Source of the DNA: Pegoplata infirma | Lineage: Eukaryota > Arthropoda > Insecta > Diptera > Anthomyiidae | Reading direction: 5' to 3' | NCBI GenBank assembly: GCA_963921195.1 | Contig: OY992540.1 | Span: 173,385,896 to 173,449,895 of the forward strand | DNA: 64,000 nt | Translations under genes and position numbers: made by a program | Shown: positions 59,421 to 64,000 of the stretch, one piece after another | How positions within the stretch are numbered: the first letter of the stretch is position 1 | Layout of the letters: each line of letters opens with the position of its first letter | The notes under the pieces: model-generated | What the model was told of the DNA's origin: nothing | Databases searched by the model: none | What the model saw: only the letters and a program-made list of their open reading frames with translations

Positions 59421-60822
59421 TACACTGAAAAAAATAACCTTCCTGATATTAATGAAGCGGATTCATTATTTTGTTTTCATTACTTAAATGGAGGAATTCA
59501 TAAGCTGATTGAAATTTCATGCATGTTATGAACAAATTTTATGAAACTTGTTTCATTGGATTTCATAATTTCATTAAAAAATATCATAAGATTTTTTAGA
59601 ACTAAATACAACTCTGCGTTGCGAATAAGAGAAAGAAAACAGAACAAAAACATAGTACGACGTTTAATTGCACCACGCGTGTTTAGTCTAATTGTAATTT
59701 TTTCATGTGTGTTAACTTTTTTCTAATAAAATAAAATAATTTTATATTTTTTTGCTTTGTTATTGAAACTTGTGTGTGTGTTATGCTGGTTATATCTAAT
59801 TGAAATTACAAGTGAAAAGTTCCGTATAAGTGTTTCTTTTGACTTTTTCTTATAAAATATAATATAATTTGCAACAGAAAAATAGGTTTTTAAGTCATTA
59901 AAATTTTGTGATGAAATGTAGGGTAATTTGTGTTGTTCCATTGCTACGTTGTTGCTACGTTTTGGCAGCACGTGTTTTTAAAGTCATCGCGTTTTTGTCT
60001 TTTATAGTTTACCTTATATGGCAATTCAGACCAATTTAAGTTTGGAGTAAAATTTTGTTGTGTGTAAAAACTAGGTGAAAACCATAAAAAGTGTGCAATT
60101 AAGGGTCATGTCACAGACTCAATTCCGTTCGGAAGTGGAATAAGTGGTTCACTCGTAAAACGCAAAGCAAATACTTTTTTTCGGAATGAAACCACTTTTA
60201 GCAATTCAATTCAATTCCACTTTGATTTTTGAAAGTGATTTCATTCCGAAAAAAAAAATTGTTTTGCGTTTTACTAGTAACAACTTTTTTTCAAATCCGA
60301 TCGGAATTGAGTCTGTGACATGCCCCTAAATAAAATTTCAGTGACGGTTACAGTGATGGTTACATGTGACTTACCAAAATTGTTATTAATGCAAATTTTC
60401 ACTTATGGGTGTATGATACGTGCTGTTTTTAGGTAACTTGTTCCTAACTTGATTAGGGGCTTTCTATGGAAATTTTGATAACTTTAACCAACATGAATTT
60501 ATCGTAATTCCCATATCAAAACCTTAATAAAGTTAGCAACTAGTTACTTGTAAAAAGCAATTATCATACGCTCATTACCAACTACTATTCCACATTTAAT
60601 CAATGGATATTTTCATACATTTTATGAAAAACTTCATAAAACGTTTCAAACAAGTTCTACGAATATTTTCATTATTTATATGCAAGTTTTCATTGAAAGG
60701 AACTTTAATGACACCAGTTTCATTAATCAAATGAAACCTGTCTTCGGTTGAAAACGTGAGTCATTTTTCATTAAGGTTAAGTCAATTTTCATTAATTTCA
60801 CGAAGCTATTTTTTTCAGTGTA
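59421..60822. mobile_element. TA-flanked element (TACACTGAAAAAAATA), 1.4 kb
   Basis: Ends TACACTGAAAAAAATAACCT and AGCTATTTTTTTCAGTGTA. TTTCATTAA / TTAATGAAA motifs are frequent near both ends. It contains the Harbinger-like MITE at 60103. Confidence 0.75.
60103..60326. mobile_element. 224-bp MITE, PIF/Harbinger-like
   Basis: Ends GGGTCATGTCACAGACTCAA and TTGAGTCTGTGACATGCCCC, flanked by TAA on both sides (60100-60102 and 60327-60329). Inner arms also pair (TTTCGGAATGAAACCACTTT). Confidence 0.8.
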
Positions 60823-60827
60823 GGATG

Positions 60828-61360
60828 TCTCAGATTCTGAGACATTTTTTTATAGATAAAGTCTTAGATTCTGAGAACTTTTTTACAGAAAAAGTCTCAG
60901 GTTCTGAGGAATTTTTTCAATAGAAAAAAGTCTCAGGTTCTGAGGAATTTTTTCTATAGAAAAAAGTCTCAGGTTCTGAGATATTTTTTATGTAGAAAAA
61001 ATCTCACGTTCTGAGACATTTTTTCTATAGAAAAAAGTCTCAGATTCTGTGACATTTTTTCTTTAGGAAAAGTCCCAGATTCGGAGAGATTTTTTTATAG
61101 AAAAAGTCTAAATTATGAGACATTTTTTTTAATAGAAAAAGTTCCAGACTCTAAAACATTTTTTCTATAGAAAAAGTCTCAGATTCTAAGACATTTTTTC
61201 TATAGAAAAAGTCACAGATTCTGAGACATTTTTTCTATAGAAAAAGTCTCAGATTCTGAGACATTTTTTCTATAGAAAAGGTCTCAGATTCTGAGACATT
61301 TTTTCTATAGAAAAAGTCTCAGACTTTTAAAGTCTCGCATTTTAAAGTCTCAGACTTTTA
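60828..61360. repeat. CTATAG minisatellite, third locus (unit about 36 bp)
   Basis: About fourteen units of GTCTCAGATTCTGAGACATT followed by TTTTCTATAGAAAAA. Late units (61140-61320) are nearly identical, early ones diverged. The same GATTCTGAGACA subtype closes the arrays at 12350-12830 and 29080-29420. Confidence 0.9.
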
Positions 61361-61379
61361 AAGTAGACAAAATCGCCAA

Positions 61380-62043
61380 ATTATCAAAAATTTATCTCCT
61401 AGGTGATTTTTCTCCTGCGCGATACATATACGATATCTTCCTCTTATCATACGGATGTAAAAAATACGAAATCAATACATTTTATTTATTTTCAAAAATA
61501 TTTTTTATTTTCACTGTTTTTTCGTAATAAATCAACAAAAAATCATAAAAATTGGTGATAAGAGGTAAGTAATGTATTCGCAAACAACGTAAGCATGAAT
61601 ATGCAAAATTTAATATTTTTTTTTAACTACAATAGGTCCTGCAAATTTTCAACAACTCAATGTGCCGTTTTTAAGGAAGATAATCAATTTCAAGAACATG
61701 GAAACAGTGAATAAATTATCCTTCATCACTATCGTTTGTAAAACAACTCCTTTAATTTGAATAAAAATACTTTTATCTCCTATGAGAAAATGGCAACATC
61801 TTCTTTTTATCTTCTAGGTAAACTTTGAGTGAGATCTTCAATTTATCTTCCAAATGATTATCTGGCAATATTGCGTATTTATCCTCCAGAAGAATTGTCT
61901 TCGTATCTCCTGGACGTATCGCTTTCGGGACACGATTTGTACTCACGGGTGTTTCTTCCGCAATACGAAGAAGATATCCCCCGCAATACAATTTATCTTC
62001 CAGGTGATACGCTAGCGTGTCTTCTTCGTTTCGAAATGCTTGC
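61380..62043. repeat. TTATCTTCCAGGTGAT motif region
   Basis: TTATCTCCTAGGTG, TTATCTTCTAGGT, TTATCTTCCAAATGATTATC and TTATCTTCCAGGTGATA recur through this stretch, more densely from 61770. Open frames on both strands (about 61773-62155) follow from this periodicity and are not taken as genes. Confidence 0.5.
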
Positions 62044-62051
62044 AGGGTCAT

Positions 62052-62829
62052 TAGACTGCCCAGAAAAAAACAAAGTTGTTATTTTCTTGGGGGATACCTG
62101 CGAATTTTGTTCCTTTTTGTGCAAAAAAATTTCGGTTTTTTTTTGGGATTTTTAAAATAATATCTAGAGGTCGCGATCTCGCGTTTTATAACGATTTATT
62201 TTTTTTTGAGTTTTTTATTATTTTAAATTGTTAAATATGATTAATATGATAAAATATTAATAATTTCAGACAAAAAAAAAATAAATTAAAAATTAAATAT
62301 CGCTCATTCCATGAGATGTCTCCCAGCATCTAATCAAATGTTCTTTAATTTATTTGAAATTTCGCACACAGGTACACTATGGAGCAATTAAAATAAATTC
62401 GTTTTTAGTTTCGCGAAAATCCACGAATTCGCGAACGCGAATATATTCGCGAATTCACGGATTTTCTCGGAACTAACAACTGATTTATTTTAATAGCTTC
62501 ATAGTGTTCATGTGTGCAAAATTTCAAATAAATTAAGGAACATTTGATTAGATGCTGGGAGACATCTCATGGAATGAGCGATATTTAATTTTTAATTTAA
62601 TTTTTTTTTGTCTGAAATTATTAATATTTTATCATATTAATCATATTTAACAATTTAAAATAATAAAAAACTCAAAAATAATAAATCGTTATAAAACGCG
62701 AGATCGCGACCTCTAGATATTATTTTAAAAATCCCAAAAAAAAACCGAAATTTTTTTGCACAAAAAGGAACAAAATTTGCAGGTATCCCCCAAGAAAATA
62801 AAAACTTCGCTTTTTTTCTGGGCAGTCTA
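62052..62829. mobile_element. 778-bp palindromic hAT-like element
   Basis: Ends TAGACTGCCCAGAAAAAA and TTTTTTTCTGGGCAGTCTA. The 8-bp duplication AGGGTCAT is at 62044-62051 and 62830-62837. Practically the whole element is one palindrome with its centre near 62440 (CGCGAATATATTCGCG). Confidence 0.92.
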
Positions 62830-62837
62830 AGGGTCAT

Positions 62838-63660
62838 TTTAAAATGATATATACAGGGATCTATATTTCATGTATTAATTGTTCATAACATTTTTTCTAA
62901 TGTACTTTATTTAATTAATTAATTTCGTAATATCAACATTTATTTTGGTTAAGTTCTTTAAAACTTTGTATACATTATGTTTAATTAGTTTTTAGGTTTT
63001 AATTTTATAACTAAAGACAGGACTGGTGCCCACGCTCTTTATTGTAGTGAAGGATTCGCCATAGCTTCAAAAATTTATTTACTAGTACCCTGTTAAAATA
63101 GAAAATTATTACCAAACACTAATTTTTAACTAAAAATCTATTAAACCTTATTGGTGTCTTCGGAATGGGGGTATACTCACTTTATCATTCCATTCGTAAT
63201 TCATCGAAACATACGCCTGGGACTCCATTGGTTTTGCTAAATGAATGGTGTTTTAAGTTATGACAGCAAAATTAACTTTAGCATTTTTTTATCTTACATT
63301 TATTTATCTTTTAAAAAATTAATTATTTATTTTTATTTATTAATTTATTTTAATTTTATTTATCCTTTCCTTTTTACGTTTTAATTACACAAAAAATAAA
63401 ACGAAACACGCACACTAAAATACAAAATGAAAATGGCGGTCTGCATTTGTTTTTTTTATGTTTTCCTTCAATAATTTTTTGTGCAAGTAATTTGCGTTAT
63501 TGTACAAATTATTTAGCTATTTTACATAAACAATTAATAATGATACTTTACATATAAAAATTTTTTACCAAGTAGGATTGCTCAATCTGACACAGCTTTT
63601 TTTTGTGTGTATTATTGACACATGATAGAATGTAATACATTCTAGCGATGTCCGTCTGTC
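62838..63660. other. A/T-rich DNA with repeat remnants, no gene seen
   Basis: Contains inverted fragments of the GGACGGA dispersed repeat (GGGGTATACTCACTTTATCA near 63166; TCTAGCGATGTCCGTCTGTC at 63642). Nothing else is identifiable. Confidence 0.4.
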
Positions 63661-63679
63661 TGTAAATGTGCGTTTACCA

Positions 63680-64000
63680 CTGTTGCCAACTATTTTTAAC
63701 CAAAAACCTCTAAATTTCACAGAAAAAGCGCTAGAAACCGCCAAAAATTAATTTAGCGGGGAAAATTTAAAAATTTCCCGCTAAATTACAAAAAAAAGCG
63801 CTAAAAACCGAAAAACTTGGCATTTTTGATTGACAAAAAAGAAAAATTTAAAAAAAAACCTCCAAATTATTTTTTCTACGAAAATTTACTTTTCATTAAA
63901 ATCGCGCAAGTAAAATTCTCCCGCTAAATTTCAAAAAAAGCGCTAAAATTCGACAAACTTGGCGTTTTCGATTGAAAAAAATAGAAAAATTGGAAAAAAC
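63680..64000. repeat. GCGCTAAA-motif element, cut by the window edge
   Basis: CACTGTTGCCAAC at about 63680 followed by repeated GCGCTAAAA, CCGCTAAATT and AACTTGGCxTTTT words. A related segment with CACTGTTGCCAAGTTG and CCGCTAAATCTAGCGC lies at 35968-36130 in hAT-like element A. The right end is outside the window. Confidence 0.5.

Larger units (their letters stand above)
55630..64000 (+). other. Start of the next SerRS-m intron (over 8.3 kb), repeat-filled
   Basis: The donor GTGAGT at 55630 is strong. No downstream exon continuing motif 2 could be found on the + strand to the window end; the intron contains the MITEs and palindromes listed separately. Confidence 0.7.

Noticed and set aside
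61773..62155. Open frames on both strands (92 and 108 codons)
   Set aside because: They follow the TTATCTTCCAGG periodicity and run into the palindromic element; not taken as genes.
1..64000. tRNA, rRNA or microRNA genes
   Set aside because: None was recognised by eye. Many hairpins exist, but they are transposon fold-backs; a dedicated scan would be needed to exclude small RNAs.

Overview
This window looks like nuclear DNA of a higher fly (Diptera, probably a calyptrate). That is an inference from four things: very high A+T, short fly-type introns beside huge repeat-filled ones, a BEL/Pao retrotransposon whose gag carries a PHD finger, and dense families of small TIR (terminal inverted repeat) transposons. 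No species can be named from the sequence alone.

Only two host genes are supported, both on the + strand and both cut by a window edge. The first (exons 453-652, 1259-1439, 4622-4832, 4899-5016, poly(A) signal near 5236) encodes the C-terminal part of an unrecognised protein with two stretches of RRM-like character. The second is a mitochondrial-type seryl-tRNA synthetase. Its first coding exon is only ATG plus two bases (24141-24145), followed by a 55-nt intron, a long exon (24201-24762), an intron of about 30.7 kb, and exon 3 (55457-55629). Exon 3 stops inside class II motif 2; the rest of the gene lies beyond base 64000.

Nearly everything else is transposable-element (TE) DNA. 5017-24140 holds fold-back elements, a roughly 166-bp satellite split by two TA-flanked elements, a 4.7-kb element filled with a CTATAG minisatellite (9013-13730), and a nested complex at 17886-21790. 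The giant intron holds a second copy of the minisatellite element (25904-30008). It also holds a Russian-doll insertion at 35698-48813: a hAT-like element with 8-bp target site duplications (TSDs) contains a BEL/Pao retrotransposon (371- and 369-bp LTRs, 5-bp TSD), whose gag is split by a 5.7-kb non-autonomous hAT-like element, which itself contains small CCCGAGTAAAAA-ended elements. 50-64 kb adds inverted pairs of MITEs (300 bp with 7-bp TSDs; about 500 bp), two large palindromes (53151-54290 and 62052-62829), and a third CTATAG array (60828-61360).

No host pathway links the two genes. The informative biology is in the repeats: exact TSDs and empty sites inside the window let many insertions be ordered. 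Several unrelated-looking families share TA+CAC termini, and many elements are built internally from one short motif of their own. No transposase gene is visible, so every DNA element here appears non-autonomous. I made no database search; superfamily names rest on TIR and TSD form.
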